Counted from the stretch's first letter, positions 28,249 to 37,848 are shown. The stretch: DNA of 64,000 nt from Cladopsammia gracilis (GCA_022457155.1 JAJGOT010000059.1:1560001-1624000); one strand, 5' to 3'. The notes: a model not told the origin generated them from the sequence alone. Numbers and translations are program-made.

Positions 28249-29377
28249 AAAGAAATAAATCTATTGAATTATTACAATCTTTATCATTCATTCTTAAAGG
28301 ATAAAATTTATTGTTTTCATTAATTGAAAATACATTTATTCCTGGAAGATTCGGATTTTGTTTTTCAAACTTTTTAATATCTGTTAATTTTACTGGAAAA
28401 TCTATACCTTTAAAATTAAGATCATTTTCATATTGTTTTAAATCTGATATCCTTTGAGGATGTCTATATTTAGGTTGATGTAGATGTCTTAAAATACACC
28501 ACATGAAACATTTGTTATCTTTTCTATTTTCTAAGTTAATTATCGCTTTCTTTTTTGAAATAAAATCAGGAAGTTTAATATATGTTGATCCTTTCAAAGG
28601 TTTGTAATCTATAGTATGAATTTCTAATGATAAAACCTCTTTAAAATACCAACCTGAACCATTTCTTTGATAAATTAAAACTTTATTAAGAATTTCTTTA
28701 ATTATTTTAAACAAAATCTCTTTAACATCTGTACTTTCAAGATTATTATGTGTTTCAGAATTAAAATAAGCTTTATCTCTAATATATATAGGTCTAATTT
28801 TATCTTTTTCAAACTCCACTCTTTCCATTAAACAAACTAATATAAATCTAACTTTATTATTTCTATGATTTCTAAGAAAATCTTTTAACTGTGAGACTTT
28901 TTCTTTTAAATAATCATTAGGAAAGATGTTTGGTTTTCCTTCAATAACATACTTCTCAGTAAAATTATCAAGAGCAGATTTTTCAAGTTTAATTCCAATT
29001 TGATATTCTCTCACTGCTTTTTCAATAGCTTTTCTTAAATATTTTGGAGTATCTTCTGGTATTTTTTTATTCTTTATACATTCAAGAAAATAATCATCAA
29101 ATGTTTTAATTTTCTTTGATTTAGGTTTATATTTAGGTTTAGATTTAGGTTTTATTTTCTTTCTTTGTTTTGATTTAGGTTTCATTTTCTTTCTTAATTT
29201 TGTTTTAGCTTTATTTATATTTTTTCTTTGTTTTTCTATTTCCTCAATTTCATCAATCAGTTTTTGTTTCTCTTGATTTTTATATTCAGAATACTCTGTT
29301 TTCAATTTAGTTTGTTTATCTCTTTTTATATTCTTTAATTCTTCGATTGAAAGATTAGTTAAATCCTTTGAAGGCAT
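28148..29377 (-). CDS. family B DNA polymerase, N-terminal part
   Basis: 409 residues from ATG 29377. A Lys-rich coiled region with KPKSKPKYKPKSKK repeats is followed by a helical domain, then CFMWCILRHLHQPKYRHPQR, NDLNFKGIDFPVKL and FLYEDSGKSHYTLIKNFSRF. These stretches normally precede the zinc finger and exonuclease of Polinton PolB in one protein. Here the frame ends at TAA shortly after an A7 run on the coding strand, while the rest continues in the +1 frame from the same run. The two halves overlap by about 100 bases. Either one base is extra or the site is shift-prone; the product may be inactive if not bypassed. Confidence 0.85.
   Translation of the reverse strand: MPSKDLTNLSIEELKNIKRDKQTKLKTEYSEYKNQEKQKLIDEIEEIEKQRKNINKAKTKLRKKMKPKSKQRKKIKPKSKPKYKPKSKKIKTFDDYFLECIKNKKIPEDTPKYLRKAIEKAVREYQIGIKLEKSALDNFTEKYVIEGKPNIFPNDYLKEKVSQLKDFLRNHRNNKVRFILVCLMERVEFEKDKIRPIYIRDKAYFNSETHNNLESTDVKEILFKIIKEILNKVLIYQRNGSGWYFKEVLSLEIHTIDYKPLKGSTYIKLPDFISKKKAIINLENRKDNKCFMWCILRHLHQPKYRHPQRISDLKQYENDLNFKGIDFPVKLTDIKKFEKQNPNLPGINVFSINENNKFYPLRMNDKDCNNSIDLFLYEDSGKSHYTLIKNFSRFINSQVSKSNYKKILL
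28159..28165 (-). other. PolB frame-offset site (A7 on coding strand)
   Basis: Coding strand TAT AAA AAA ATA TTA TTG TAA in the N-terminal frame; skipping one base after the A run enters the zinc-finger/exonuclease frame. Confidence 0.7.
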
Positions 29378-29738
29378 CCTTTTATAATATGTAAATATTA
29401 TTTTTTTTAAATTTCAATTTTATTTATTTTCGCTACAACGTAATTTCAAAAATATTTACACTCCCTACAGACAAAAATTAATTAAATCCAGGCTTGTTTT
29501 TTATTTCCTACCGTTATTTTAATTACAACCTTTCATGAAGTGAAAGCAGATGTTAAATTATGAAACCATAGTTACAATTTATAGTCATGTGATTACAAAA
29601 ATATCACATGATTTATTTTAACCAATTAGATCTTTACACGAAATTTATACAATTTTCGATATATATTTTTCATAAAATATGTAATTTTCACACTTCTGTC
29701 TATACATTTTACGTAAAAAAGTGTGTTAAAACTTGAAA
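29378..29738. promoter_or_regulatory. divergent upstream region of PolB and the 105-residue gene
   Basis: 361 bases without a gene. On the minus strand an AT-rich motif with A run directly precedes PolB, and the 20-bp element shared with 24779-24798 lies at 29431-29450. Near 29580-29660 are AT-rich short inverted stretches (CATGTGATT... ATCACATG). Confidence 0.55.
29431..29450 (-). promoter_or_regulatory. 20-bp upstream element shared with the gene at 24730
   Basis: CGCTACAACGTAATTTCAAA on the plus strand; one mismatch to 24779-24798. Confidence 0.6.
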
Positions 29739-30050
29739 ATGCCTTATACTTTGAGACAGCTACAACAGAGACGTGATACTTGTTTGGAGCAAATAGAGAA
29801 ATGTAAGTTAATGCTTGAAGAACTTAGTGGTGTTCTTGATATAATAACACTTAAACCCAAGGCTTTTGTACAAAGTTTGTCAAGTTTGAGTAATCAAGAT
29901 ATTGAAGAATTTCTTCAAAACGAGCCAAACATGTCAATCCTACTTGAAAATATTCAAAAAGCTGTCAAGCAAGAACAGAGAAGAAGACAACTTCAAGCTC
30001 AGATTGAAGCAAAAGAGAAAGAAAGAAAGAAACCTGAAAATGAAATATGA
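29739..30050 (+). CDS. small coiled-coil protein
   Basis: 103 residues from ATG 29739 (MPYTLRQLQQRRDTCLEQIE). Heptad-like leucines run through the first half, and SSLSNQDIEEFLQNEPNMS sits in the middle. The C-terminal third is almost all Arg/Lys/Gln/Glu. It is the rightmost gene pair and less AT-rich than the other Polinton genes. Function not recognised; it may form dimers or act with the terminal repeats. Confidence 0.55.
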   Translation: MPYTLRQLQQRRDTCLEQIEKCKLMLEELSGVLDIITLKPKAFVQSLSSLSNQDIEEFLQNEPNMSILLENIQKAVKQEQRRRQLQAQIEAKEKERKKPENEI

Positions 30051-30192
30051 AATTGCCAAACAAAAGAAGAAGGATAAAAAGTTGAAAAAGAGACTTGAAA
30101 AAATTAAAGCGAGGCAAACAACAGTACAAATGATGGAAGAAATGATGGATCTTGACTCATCACAAGAAGAACAATCTCAAATTGAGAACTAA
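30040..30192 (+). CDS. small basic/acidic protein overlapping the previous gene
   Basis: 50 residues (MKYEIAKQKKKDKKLKKRLE...), Lys-rich first and then acidic (MMEEMMDLDSS). ATG 30040 lies 11 bases before the end of the upstream gene, in a +1-offset frame. It could be a separate coupled gene or the frameshifted end of the upstream coiled-coil protein, since both share charged coiled-coil character. Confidence 0.4.
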   Translation: MKYEIAKQKKKDKKLKKRLEKIKARQTTVQMMEEMMDLDSSQEEQSQIEN

Positions 30193-30419
30193 GCGAAGGA
30201 TTGTCGATTTCAAACGGGATTTATTTAATTCAGCAAATGGAATCCAAGAATTGAATTTATTTATCATATCCTTTCTTTTTCTTATAATCACGTTTAAGAA
30301 CTTTTTTCGATATGAAATATTGTTTGATTTTGTCTTGTAGTAAATAAAGGGAAAACCCCTTCTAAAATATTCATGTGTAAAATCATTAAATATTTAACCA
30401 TAGTCAAAACAAACTGCAG

Positions 30420-30950
30420 GTGTTTGTATTTCAAGAATTTGTTAATCACTGTCAATAAAATTCACTGACCAAATACTAAAAAACCTTATATCTAAACAAC
30501 GAAACAACGAAACAAGTAGTTATTAAAACCAGTAGTGTAGCTGATCCTGATAGTACTAAATCCCCACATTTTTCCGAAAACCCCCCGAGCGAGCGAGCCG
30601 AAGGCGAGCGAGTGAGGTCATAATTTTTTACAGTTCAGTCATTTCAAACAAATATTACATTTCATGAATTTATTTAAGTTATTTAAGTTATTTAATTCTT
30701 AGAATTTTTTTTAACTTAGTTAAGTAGAAACAACTCTTACAAAATGTTTTCATGTGTAAGAGTTGTTTATTTCCGTTTAAAAAAAATTTTTCTAAAATGA
30801 AAATCAATATAAATCATAGAAATCAATATCACAGTTTTAATCAGAGTTTGAAAATACTCGGTACTAAAAATTGAATGACAGGGGTTTTCGGAAAAATGTG
30901 GGGATTTAGTACTTTCAGGGTGGTCTACACTACTGGTTTTAATAACTACT
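30420..30950 (-). repeat. Polinton right terminal inverted repeat
   Basis: Complement of 12541-13071 with a single mismatch. It includes the same nested 70-bp inverted repeat. Confidence 0.95.
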
Positions 30951-30956
30951 ATCTTT
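30951..30956 (+). repeat. Polinton target-site duplication, right (ATCTTT)
   Basis: Same six bases as 12535-12540, directly outside the Polinton end. Confidence 0.95.
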
Positions 30957-31913
30957 CGATAACAAACGGTAGCTCGTAATCACGATCTTCATCCATTGGA
31001 ACTTTGTTGCCGAGTGCTTTCTTTAGAAGCATCAGATCTTTGTCTAGGGCTGAACGATCAATGTATTTGATCTGATTTTGCTTTCGAAGGCGCGGCCTCA
31101 TGACTGCAAAAAAACTTGAGGTGGCTCTCTGCCGTGCACTTGTGAAAACTTCTAGGTCATTGTTGGCTTTTGTAACTTTTTTTTCTAAACCTTTATTAGA
31201 GCCTTCAACTCTGACAGTTCTTTACTGAGTTCAGGATGTTTTGCTGGCAGTTTACAAGAATGAACTCCCTGACATGGTCCGTTTTTACATTTCGGCTTGG
31301 TATGCCCAGGTTGATGACAAATTGAACATAATTTGGCGCGCTTGTCTGCAATTGCATCAAAGTCGTCTATTTCCTTTTTACGGAGGGCCAGCTGATTCTT
31401 TGCACTTTCTAACTGCACCTGTACTAGTTGGACATCCTCGGTAAGCTGTACTTGATGTTTGTCCAGATAACCTGTAGCAGGTGGCACTGTCGCTGTAGGT
31501 AAATTCGCACTTGATGTAACCAGTGCCGAAAGCGCGCCGTTACACAGTTCATCGTTGTAATTGTTACTCTGTGTTGCCGTAAATGGAGTAAAAGCCCGTC
31601 TTTCAACTGTAGGGAAAAGCTCACGTGGTGGCAAACTAGCCTGTGTACATCCACCTGATTCCTTCGCTTCTTTGAGATTATTTAGCTCTGCCAGCAGAAT
31701 ACGTTTCTCCGCCAGCAAAAGCTTCTGCGGGGTTGGGAAAAACGCGTCCAAATCCTCTTTTTGAATGTACTTTAAGGACTGTTGTGTCATGAAACCCCTG
31801 ACCTCAAATTCTTTCGCTAGCCGTTCCAAATTTAAACCATTAGCTATGCTCTTTAGCCATTCAAAAACTTCAGAGGACATTTTTGACAAGAAAACAGCAC
31901 AACTCACGGTCAA
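30951..31913 (-). pseudogene. SAM-like/CCHC zinc-knuckle gene of the outer transposon, frameshifted and interrupted
   Basis: From ATG 31913 (or 31880, MSSEVFEWLKS) the frame encodes a SAM-like helical domain (VFEWLKSIANGLNLERLA, then YIQKEDLDAFFP), a linker and a zinc knuckle CSICHQPGHTKPKCKNGPC. It stops at TAG 31187-31185. Coding character continues in the -1 frame from just before that stop (KKVTKANNDLEVF, VMRPRLRKQNQIKYIDRSAL, DEDRDYELPFVIE) up to base 30951, where the Polinton is inserted; its first bases supply an immediate in-frame stop. The last codons are at 12503-12540. Function unknown; CCHC knuckles usually bind nucleic acid. Confidence 0.75.
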
Positions 31914-32173
31914 CTCACACCAGTCAAATGACGGACTAAAAATAGCGTAAGGTCAACAAAAAAGCGTGAGATATGTACACTATTATGTAAATACGGGGAT
32001 CCAATTAGCCTTTGAGCGCGCGCGACCGATTTTTGACAGCTGTCTGTTTTGCACGCACGGATCAGCTCTTCAGCTGAACAACAAAGTCGCCAATTTTCAT
32101 GAATTTTTGTTTGCAAAAACGTGTCTAAGAATGTCTCACTTTACTGTTCATAACGCGGTTGTAAAAGGACATC

Positions 32174-32665
32174 ATGTTGTATGGTTACCACGTCGATGTT
32201 GGGGATATCTATGTTTGCAAGTGCGAATTTGATAACATTCGTGACCGCACAGCAGTCGCTATTTACAGTAATTTGCAGCTTGTTGGGCACGTTCCCGCTG
32301 GATTTTGCAGTGCGTTATTCCAGGTGATAAACCGATATTCAGGCAAGATACAAATCTTCTGGTGAGTTCCTCTTCACAAAACATGCTTCATAGCTTCATA
32401 GATGAAATTCAGTTACGCTCAGTAGTTTCATTTGACTGAAAGATCATACTCACATGCAACAACCCAATAATTTTTTTTCAGCAAAATAACATCATTGCCT
32501 GAACCTAGTCGACCACCCTGGCCATCCACCTGGTCCCAAAGAGGAGGAATCATTATTCCTTGCAAGTACCATGTTTACTGTGCCCGTGAAGATGAACGCG
32601 AAGTTCAACAGATTTTGCAAGCAGATATATTTTCTATTCCCAACGGATACATTCAGTTGAACTAG
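32174..32665 (+). CDS. small HIRAN-like domain protein, two exons, cargo of the outer transposon
   Basis: Exon 1 32174-32361, exon 2 32482-32665, about 123 residues. Donor GTGAGT at 32362 and acceptor TTTTTTTTCAG ending 32481 join in matching phase. Exon 1 reads GYHVDVGDIYVCKCEFDNIR, DRTAVAIYSNLQLVGHVP, a good match to the HIRAN pattern (GD...E.DN..D..AV......VGHVP). Exon 2 adds RGGIIIPCKYHVYCARED and ends at TAG. HIRAN domains bind DNA ends or damaged DNA in repair helicases such as HLTF. A 5' frame from ATG 32131 (MSHFTVHNAVV) may be a frameshifted N-terminal extension. It runs opposite to the transposase. Confidence 0.65.
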
Positions 32666-32811
32666 TACACAGACGTACATAGACAGAAGAAAGCTTGTTG
32701 TCATTAACTTTATTTTACCGAAATTACAATGTAAAATCGTCAACAGCATTTATACATGTACCATAGGCATAAAAGTATTTTTATTACACACAGCTCAGTT
32801 AGTGAGACGCA

Positions 32812-33867
32812 TCACAATATGTAACCACAATGTCTGAAAATATTGATTGAATTACGGGCGGTAATTTGTTCACATGCTAAGAAAATGGAATACTCTGTTT
32901 GATTGCCCGCTAGTTCTTGATGGCAGTTCAAGAAAGCTTTGATTTCTCGAAAACAATACTCGCACGTATTAAAATGAGGGGAATATGGCGGTTGAAACAA
33001 TAAATGCACTCCGCATTCCGCCAACATATTTCTCAGAACTGGTTCGGTGAAGTGACCCTGATGGAAACCACAGTTGTCCATAATAACAGTGTCGCCGCGT
33101 TCCAGAAGCACTGATCCGTCTGCTTTGGTGATATTTAGCGCTTCCGCGAAGAAAAACAACAATTCATTTCCGTTTGATGCGCCCTCTATGACATTTACAT
33201 AGTCTATTCCTTGCAATGAGTGCAAAAGGTTAATTGTATAATTAGCGTTTGACGTGTACCTTTGAACTTCGTACGCTGGCTGACCAAGTGGAGCATTTCC
33301 ATAACGTCGGTTCATGGTTGTTTTTGTAACACTACTTTCGTCAAAAAAATGAATTGATGTGGGAGGCAAATCGCTTACTTGATCAAGATAAAAATTAGTG
33401 TGTTCAACATTCAATGCTGTTTTTGCTTCAAGTGGCACCTGCTGAATCTTTTTCTTTGTCATGAAAAGGTCTTCTCGTAAACATTTTGAAATCGCTGGCT
33501 TTGATGGCAAGTCAACAGGATGAACAATTCCATCAAGGAGAAGTCTTTGCCGCAGTTCTGAGCTAGTTATACTGGGCTTACATAGTTTTTCGTTCTCTAA
33601 ATATTGAATCACATCTCCCACTATTTTCGATCGCGGAGGTGCTGCTCTTGTGGCCGGCAGCGATGAGTTGTTTACATCGTAGTCCCTCAAAACGTTTCGC
33701 ACAAAGTGCCGACTACTTTTCACTTCAGTTGCGATCCTTTTTTGGCTCATTCCGGTGTGATGCAAATCTAAAACATGTTCTCGAAGCAGTTGAGAATGTC
33801 TGCGTCCATTATCGTATATTCCACCTTCATGATTCACTCTTACTTGTATATTTTGATAAAAAGCCAT
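32812..33867 (-). CDS. IS630/Tc1-mariner-type DDE transposase
   Basis: 351 residues, apparently intact. The N-terminal helix-turn-helix region has LDLHHTGMSQKRIATEVKSS and a second winged-helix part, CKPSITSSELRQRLLLDG. Catalytic residues: first Asp in IHFFDESSV, second in VIMDNCGFHQ, Glu in NTCEYCFREIK. 38 residues separate the second Asp and the Glu. The terminal repeats starting CAGTGG and TA duplications agree with this superfamily. It cuts and pastes the 11939-34254 element. The long 248-bp terminal repeats and cargo genes are unlike ordinary Tc1 elements. Confidence 0.9.
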   Translation of the reverse strand: MAFYQNIQVRVNHEGGIYDNGRRHSQLLREHVLDLHHTGMSQKRIATEVKSSRHFVRNVLRDYDVNNSSLPATRAAPPRSKIVGDVIQYLENEKLCKPSITSSELRQRLLLDGIVHPVDLPSKPAISKCLREDLFMTKKKIQQVPLEAKTALNVEHTNFYLDQVSDLPPTSIHFFDESSVTKTTMNRRYGNAPLGQPAYEVQRYTSNANYTINLLHSLQGIDYVNVIEGASNGNELLFFFAEALNITKADGSVLLERGDTVIMDNCGFHQGHFTEPVLRNMLAECGVHLLFQPPYSPHFNTCEYCFREIKAFLNCHQELAGNQTEYSIFLACEQITARNSINIFRHCGYIL

Positions 33868-34006
33868 AGCAGAGCGGAAACTGTCGCAGTGCAGGTGATT
33901 CTGTTTACTTTGCTGTTTACGTCTCTTATACTTTCTTTATAATACCGCTGAATAATATGTGTTCAATTATAAAAAAAATTCAGTGTTTGGAAAAGATCTA
34001 CGTGTA

Positions 34007-34254
34007 TTGATGTTTGCTTCAAAATTTAGGATCGAAAGTACAGAAAAGTAACCAATCAAAACAAGGATATGTTTTCTGAGAGGTCCGCATCTAGTCGTTA
34101 CGGTTGCCGCGTTTTCAAATATTGTTGAAAACTATTGTTCGCGTTCGTCGATGTCATTGGTCCGTTGGCGAAAAAGGTTGCTATCCTTTGTTCTCAAATA
34201 ACGTTCTGATTGGTTAAAAATGTTCAGGGTGTCCCGGTTCGAATGGTTCCACTG
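34007..34254 (-). repeat. outer transposon, right terminal inverted repeat
   Basis: Ends GGTTCCACTG|TA. Complement of 11939-12186. Confidence 0.9.
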
Positions 34255-34256
34255 TA

Positions 34257-35164
34257 ATGCAATAGTGTTGAAAACCAATAATAAAACATTACGCGAATAA
34301 AACATTACAGTAGTTGATGATCCTTTCTACGCGCTTCTTCGCCATACGTAGGGGACAAAAAAGAGCGAATGTTCGATATCGTGGACACTGACAGATACAT
34401 TTGCTATCGACCGAGTGCTAGAAGTTAATCCAAAAATTGATGACCTGTGCATCATTTACGACACAGGAGCTTATATAGGGGCACCTCAATGAGTTTCGAC
34501 TTCGTTTTCAACACCAAATTGCGCGCAAAGCGAAGGAATTTTTGCCCCCAGTCGATATCGCGAACGACTGAGATATCGAGTTGAACACGGGAAGAGAAAT
34601 TTTACATCCCCAAGCAAGCGTGTATTATTTTATTGATTATAATATTATTTTTCGAAGATTTACTGAAGATATTCCGAAAACTTTCCGAAGATTTCAGGAA
34701 GATTTACGAAAAGTTTCCGAATGCTGTCCGAATATTGTTAAAACGTTTCCGATCATCATCTGTGAAGCAAAACGTCTTGGTGAGAGGAGGGTCTGAAATT
34801 TCGTTTTGATGAGTTGGCTCAAAGGAGCCAACACCTTGCTTGATTCTCTTAGAAAGAGTTCACGCTTCCACGTTCACAACACTTTTTGTAAAAGAGGCTT
34901 CATATAAACGCCGTCAATTGTGTATGTCTGTACACCGATTTCTTGATCGTAAAAAAGTTCAGTCCGAAAATGTGATGTTAAATTTCTCCTTACCCGCATC
35001 CGAAATAGAACTATTGACTGTGCAGTCACTGAACCTTCGGGTTTTTTCATTAAAGTTGCTATAAAATAAATTAAGTCGAGTCATAAACTCTTGTCTTGAC
35101 GGGATTTAACAATATTTAATTTTATTGTAGGTGTGCTTCTTCAACAACGTACCTTTTCTCTGAT
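34257..35164. other. intergenic, upstream of the transporter gene
   Basis: Holds a dispersed-repeat fragment near 34560-34750 (ATATCGAGTTGAACACGG, then TTCCGAAGATTT-type repeats). A possible splice acceptor TTTATTGTAG at about 35122-35131 precedes the transporter ATG, so a 5' non-coding exon may exist upstream. Confidence 0.5.
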
Positions 35165-36535
35165 ATGGGTTCATATGAATTCGCCTACGAAATTCTTAAG
35201 TCACAAGAAGAGGAGGGAAAAGTCGAAGGATTGTGTGACAGTAACCCGATTGAAAAACAAGACAGTGAATCAAGCTTAACCGCCGAGGAAGGTTCAACAT
35301 GGAAAGCTGTTGTAAACATGACCAGTATGATACAAGGCTCAAGCGCACTAGCATTGCCGTTCGCGGTGATGAAAGGAGGCATTGCAATTATTATTGCATT
35401 TCCTTTGTTTGCACTCATTCATTGGTACACTGGCAAAGTTTTGATAGATTGTATTTACGAAGAAAAAGAATGGGATGAAGACTCGGAATGCACCCCGCTT
35501 CAAATCGATGAAAACAAACAGACCGCAAATACGAGGAAGTTACGAGTTCGCAGCGTGTACGGTGACCTTGGAAAAGTGATATGGCCGGATCACGGAACCG
35601 CACTTCTTGACATGCTACAAATCTTAGATCTGCTTATTTACGCGGTAGAATACTTAATTGGAGCTGGGTCGCTCTTGGCGCACTCCCTTCCAAAAATAGG
35701 ATTCAACGAAGCTATGTGGGCCTCTGTGATTGCTGTTGTCGTTCTGCCGTCTACCTTTGTGAAGGACATTGCGTGTGTGGCGTGGCAAAGCTTGCTGGGT
35801 TTAGCTTCCTTGATCACCATGGCCAGCGTGTTGGTGTGGTACACTGTCACGCACTCTTCGGGGATTAATTTCAAACACTTGCTCTTTTGGGACACCGAAG
35901 GAATTTTTGTCGGGCTAGGATTAGTCATTTCAAGTTATTGCCTTTTTTCAATTCTAATTCCTGTGGAAGAAAGCATGGCGGATCGTTCAAAATTTGGTCC
36001 AGCGTTAGGAGTTTCCTTATTTTCAGCTTGCATATTCAAAGTTCTATTCTCTGTTATTGGCTTTCTGTCCTTCTTGGAAGAAACGGACGAGGTGATTGGT
36101 AACAATTTTCCAAATGGCGCACCTCGAATAATTGTCAGTGTTGTATACTCGGTTTTCGTTGTGTTTACGTATTCCCTTGTTGTTTATCCCATGTTACAGT
36201 CGATTGATGAGTCTGAATTTACAGAGAATGTAACCGTCTTTGTTCCCCCACTGATATGGACGGCAACAATAAGATTTCTATTGGTATCTGGAACTTTTCT
36301 GATCTCAGTTGCGATTCCTCATTTTGCACTGTTGACAGGGTTTATCGGCAGTTTAGTTTTGCCTTTCCTCGAATACGTAGTACCGTGTTTAGTCCATTTG
36401 AAGTTGAAATGGTCTGGCTTAAAAACTATACAAATACTTGCAGACGGAGCAATTATTTTATTAGGAGGTTTTGCGACTATTTTTTGTACTTTTTCTACTG
36501 GTAAAGCGTTAGTAATTGCAATGATAGAACAGTAA
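35165..36535 (+). CDS. vesicular inhibitory amino acid transporter-like protein (SLC32/Aa_trans family)
   Basis: 456 residues in one exon. A soluble acidic N-terminus of about 45 residues is followed by the family's first helix signature STWKAVVNMTSMIQGSSALA and LPFAVMKGGIAIIIAFPLF. About ten more hydrophobic segments follow, including LLIYAVEYLIGAGSLLAHS, GIFVGLGLVISSYCLFSILI and IPHFALLTGFIGSLVLPFLE. The order fits VGAT/VIAAT (SLC32A1), which loads GABA and glycine into vesicles using the proton gradient. It could also be another amino acid/auxin permease family member. Lack of introns is notable; it may be a retrocopy or an ancestral single-exon paralogue, as these are common in cnidarians. 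Confidence 0.85.
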   Translation: MGSYEFAYEILKSQEEEGKVEGLCDSNPIEKQDSESSLTAEEGSTWKAVVNMTSMIQGSSALALPFAVMKGGIAIIIAFPLFALIHWYTGKVLIDCIYEEKEWDEDSECTPLQIDENKQTANTRKLRVRSVYGDLGKVIWPDHGTALLDMLQILDLLIYAVEYLIGAGSLLAHSLPKIGFNEAMWASVIAVVVLPSTFVKDIACVAWQSLLGLASLITMASVLVWYTVTHSSGINFKHLLFWDTEGIFVGLGLVISSYCLFSILIPVEESMADRSKFGPALGVSLFSACIFKVLFSVIGFLSFLEETDEVIGNNFPNGAPRIIVSVVYSVFVVFTYSLVVYPMLQSIDESEFTENVTVFVPPLIWTATIRFLLVSGTFLISVAIPHFALLTGFIGSLVLPFLEYVVPCLVHLKLKWSGLKTIQILADGAIILLGGFATIFCTFSTGKALVIAMIEQ

Positions 36536-36730
36536 ACAAACAAAATTGTAAAATTGACCCATTTTGTTAGGGACTGTGTAATAATTAGCACTGAGGAGGG
36601 GAAAGGAGAGGTGGAAATGATTTTAAGACCAAATAAGAAAGTCAAGAAGGGAATTTGTAAGGCTAAACAAAATATACAATACTAGCATAGGTAGTCCAAA
36701 CTTTAAGGAGCGACTGAAAATCAATAAACT

Positions 36731-36901
36731 CAGGGGCGGATCCAGGGGGGGAGGTGAAATGGGTGAATTTTGACCCCCCCCCCCCCCTTTATGAGACCCT
36801 TTCTTTCTTTTTTTTTTAAAGTATTTCTCAAATAAATAATATTTTGGTTCTATTGCATTTAAAATTTCACCCCCTATTTCAAAATCCTGGATCCGCCCCT
36901 G
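36731..36901. repeat. MITE with CAGGGGCGGATCCAGG ends
   Basis: Perfect 16-bp terminal inverted repeats and the short direct flank AAACT on both sides. Sequence of the ends is that of widespread hAT-type MITEs. Confidence 0.8.
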
Positions 36902-37590
36902 AAACTAATTTACAATGGTTTATTTTTTTGGTTTAGCTGATAGCACATTAATATAGCGCGAAAGTGCGCGTGATATCGCCTTGAGCGCAAAAATAGTTTT
37001 ATAAGCAAGCGCGGAAAAAACCTAGATCGGTGACAAACGCGGGAAAACGTATAACCGACACCAAGCTGTCAAATTAAGCCAAGCGCGGGAAAATACTGCA
37101 CCTGATTGGTTAGAAAGAGAGCAGGTTTCTTTGAAGGTTTAGAGTTCGTTACAAGCAAAACAAATTTAACACGCTTTTACCAGGCGTGCGTTTTTCGAAA
37201 GTTCTGAAAAGATGTGTTTTGTGCAGAATGTTTATTAATGAACATTTAGCTTTTGTTGATTTTGAAAGCTAAGCAATAAAATCTTACGTTTACTACACAA
37301 GTTGAGCTGGTGTGCGGACTAAAAACTTCGACGGCTTTCGCTAGAAACTAAATTTTAAAAACAGTTTTCGGGCCGGAAATGTCTTCGGGAGTTTTGAGAA
37401 ATGCAAGTCTGACCACGAAAACCGCGGTATTTATTGCGTTTAAATCTTTTCTTATTTACTTTTATGTAAATAGCATGTAATAAACCTGGGGTGTCCTTGG
37501 CATATAGTTTAAGAAATTGAAAATTGTGCGCATTCTTACATTAGCTGATGTACACACGAGGGGCCGGTTATTTAAACAAAGTCTAAATTA

Positions 37591-37848
37591 GAATGCTCAT
37601 TGCTTTGGTTTTCCATTGCTGAGCTTTGTGATTGACTAAAAAATTTGGCGCCACTTTATCAACCAATCAGAAGTAAAACCAAAACTAATCGTGACATGGC
37701 TGTACGCATTTTCCCGCGTTTGGCGTCGACTACACGTATTTGTTTCGCATTCTGATTGGTTCAATAGATTGTCTGCGTCTGTTGTGATTGGCTAGATTGA
37801 TTTCTTTGGTTTTGGTTTTGCGACATTCGATTAAAAACAGCTCTTAGG
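37591..37848. repeat. MITE copy 2 (CGCGGGAAAA family), inverted
   Basis: Matches 59885-60159 in opposite orientation: GGCGCCACTTTATCAACCAA, TTTTCCCGCGTTTGGCG and CTGATTGGTTCAAT. Confidence 0.7.

Larger units (their letters stand above)
12541..30950 (+). mobile_element. Polinton/Maverick, complete, 18,410 bp
   Basis: 531-bp terminal inverted repeats starting AG, a 6-bp target duplication, and the defining genes: protein-primed-type PolB, retroviral-type integrase, adenovirus-type protease, packaging ATPase, major and penton capsid proteins. It is markedly more AT-rich than the flanks. Leftward genes lie at 13148-16154 and 21089-29377 (except the rightward block), rightward ones at 16210-23113 and 29739-30192. 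Frame offsets occur at four places (20542, 21468, 22139, 28159). Confidence 0.95.
11939..34254 (-). mobile_element. IS630/Tc1-mariner-type transposon carrying cargo genes and a nested Polinton
   Basis: Bounded by 248-bp terminal inverted repeats beginning CAGTGGAACC and flanked by TA on both sides (11937-11938 and 34255-34256). Without the 18,410-bp Polinton and its 6-bp duplication the element would be about 3.9 kb. It encodes a DDE transposase (32812-33867, -), a SAM-like/CCHC gene (-) broken by the Polinton, and a small spliced HIRAN-like gene (+). About three substitutions separate the two ends. Cargo genes are unusual in this superfamily, where elements normally carry only a transposase. 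Confidence 0.85.

Noticed and set aside
32131..32232. Start of the HIRAN-like gene at ATG 32131
   Set aside because: That frame closes at 32232 and does not contain the domain; ATG 32174 gives an intact frame that splices cleanly. The upstream part may be a frameshifted remnant.
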